From Zasmidium citrigriseum (Eukaryota > Ascomycota > Dothideomycetes > Mycosphaerellales > Mycosphaerellaceae), in contig NHNW01000020.1 of assembly GCA_002786025.1 (NCBI GenBank), forward strand, positions 62,001-126,000: DNA of 64,000 bases. Direction: 5' to 3'. The notes beneath the pieces were generated by a model. It worked only from the letters and a program-made list of their open reading frames with translations. It did not search any database and was not told the DNA's origin. Shown in pieces: positions 63,106-64,000 of this stretch; position 1 is the stretch's first letter, and each line of letters starts with the position of its first letter. Both the position numbers and the translations under genes were made by a program.

Positions 63106-64000
63106 ATGGCATCTTTCCAAGGAGCAGATATCTCAACGGAGAAAGAATCGCACACCGTCGTGGCCGGCCAGGATGTCCAAGAAGGTACCTGCATCGAGAA
63201 GCAGAAGTACGACCACAAGAGCGCCGATGCAGCCCTTGCAATCTACGACCTGGATGTCTCGCCCGCAGATGTCGCCGCCGTGGACCTTCGAAAGTTGGTC
63301 CGGAAGATAGACTTGCGCCTCATGCCCATCGTACGTATCAATGTTGCAGCTCATTCAGCCCAAAGTTGACGACCCCAATAGATGTTCTTCGCCACGACGC
63401 TGTTCACCATGGACAAAGCCACACTGTCTTACTCGTCCATCATGGGCCTCCGGCAGGACACGCACTTGACAAGCGACGAATACGCCTGGGTAGGGTCGGT
63501 GTTCTCAATTGGCTACTTGGCCGCGAATCTGCCCTGCGCGGTCATAATCCAGCGTCTGCCTTTGTCCAAGTGGATTGTGGTGACCATGTCTATTTGGGGT
63601 GTGATACTCGCATGCACGGCTGCAGCGAAGAATTACACTGAATTGGTAGCCATTCGTGTGTTGCTGGGGTTGGTACTTCCTGTTGATGTAAGATCTCCAA
63701 AGTGTTGACGGTTGAATGCAGGATCTTCGAGGCTTCCATTACCCCAGTCTTCGTACTCATGACGGGGATGTGGTACACTCCGTCTGAGCAGGCCATTCGA
63801 CTCGGACTGTGGTACTCTGGCCTCGGAATGGCCACACTCATCGGCTCGCCAATCGCATATGCCATTAGTGGACAGGATAAGATCGGATCTCTCGTCTCCT
63901 GGCAGTTCTTGTACATCATTTTCGGCGCCATCACGGTTGCAACAGCCATTGTGTTCCTCTTCGTGGTTCCAGACAGCCAGCTTTCGGCGAGATTCCTCAC
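63106..64000 (+). CDS. MFS anion:cation symporter (Dal5/allantoate permease type), 3' end outside window
   Basis: Exons 63106-63330, 63382-63668 and 63722 to beyond the window. Cytoplasmic N-terminus, then VRKIDLRLMPI^MFFATTLFTMDKATLSY, a typical ACS-family TM1, EYAWVGSVFSIGYLAANLPC (TM2), VAIRVLLGIFEASITP across intron 2 and GMWYTPSEQAIRLGLWYSG. Family members carry organic anions such as allantoate, nicotinate, pantothenate or vitamins with protons. The second intron donor is a weak GTTGGT, chosen because it rebuilds LLGIFEAS. Truncated by the window end after about 263 residues. Confidence 0.85.

Noticed and set aside
1..64000. transposons, CRISPR arrays, rRNA genes
   Set aside because: No transposase, reverse transcriptase, long terminal or inverted repeats, regular repeat-spacer arrays or rRNA sequence were recognised.

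Overview
The window reads as a filamentous ascomycete chromosome, most likely a Dothideomycete. Supporting signs are dense genes on both strands, short GT..AG introns (mostly 43-65 nt) with CTRAY-like branch points, single-copy fungal housekeeping genes (TOM20, EXO84, URK1, GID8), a HET-domain gene, and large expanded families of LPxELRDxIYEY (F-box-like/2EXR-like) proteins. The class assignment is inference; I ran no search.

Layout. 1-8 kb: six intact genes and one fragment of an LPxELR family, mostly on the minus strand. 8.1-13.3 kb: a HET-domain gene, then the divergent pair tom20/exo84. 14.3-23.8 kb: nine more members of the family, all on the plus strand; two are broken (an in-frame TAG and a 1-nt frameshift), and duplicated promoter and intergenic segments remain visible. 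24-31 kb: a small Cys-rich protein, a Pro-rich protein, a soluble tandem ABC ATPase with a mitochondrial-type N-terminus, and a large disordered protein. 33-37 kb: a secreted copper amine oxidase and a mitochondrial 3-hydroxyisobutyrate dehydrogenase. 37.8-49.2 kb: the most interesting block (below). 50-60 kb: a SIM-containing coiled-coil protein, a tandem family of RING-IBR-RING-like genes (three adjacent, a fourth at 59 kb), GID8 and uridine kinase. 60-64 kb: a class I methyltransferase, a penicillin acyltransferase-like Ntn hydrolase, and an MFS transporter cut by the window end.

Main discovery candidate: 39,847-47,564 looks like a borosin-type RiPP locus. Removing three short introns from the minus strand gives a 464-residue protein that matches the fungal alpha-N-methyltransferase OphMA along its whole tetrapyrrole-methylase-like domain and continues into the borosin clasp helices and a C-terminal tail, the place where the self-methylated core peptide sits in OphMA. 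It shares a 704-bp divergent promoter region with a CmcJ/NvfI/AsaB-type non-heme iron oxygenase (three exons, HxD...H retained), which is followed by a full-length ABCB-type exporter. Two paralogous F-box/LRR genes bracket the three genes. No prolyl oligopeptidase is visible. The natural reading is: methylate a fused precursor, oxidise the peptide, export it. The product is unknown.

Second theme: a concentration of ubiquitin-related genes (F-box-like arrays, two F-box/LRR genes, four RBR-like genes, GID8), several expanded by visible tandem duplication.
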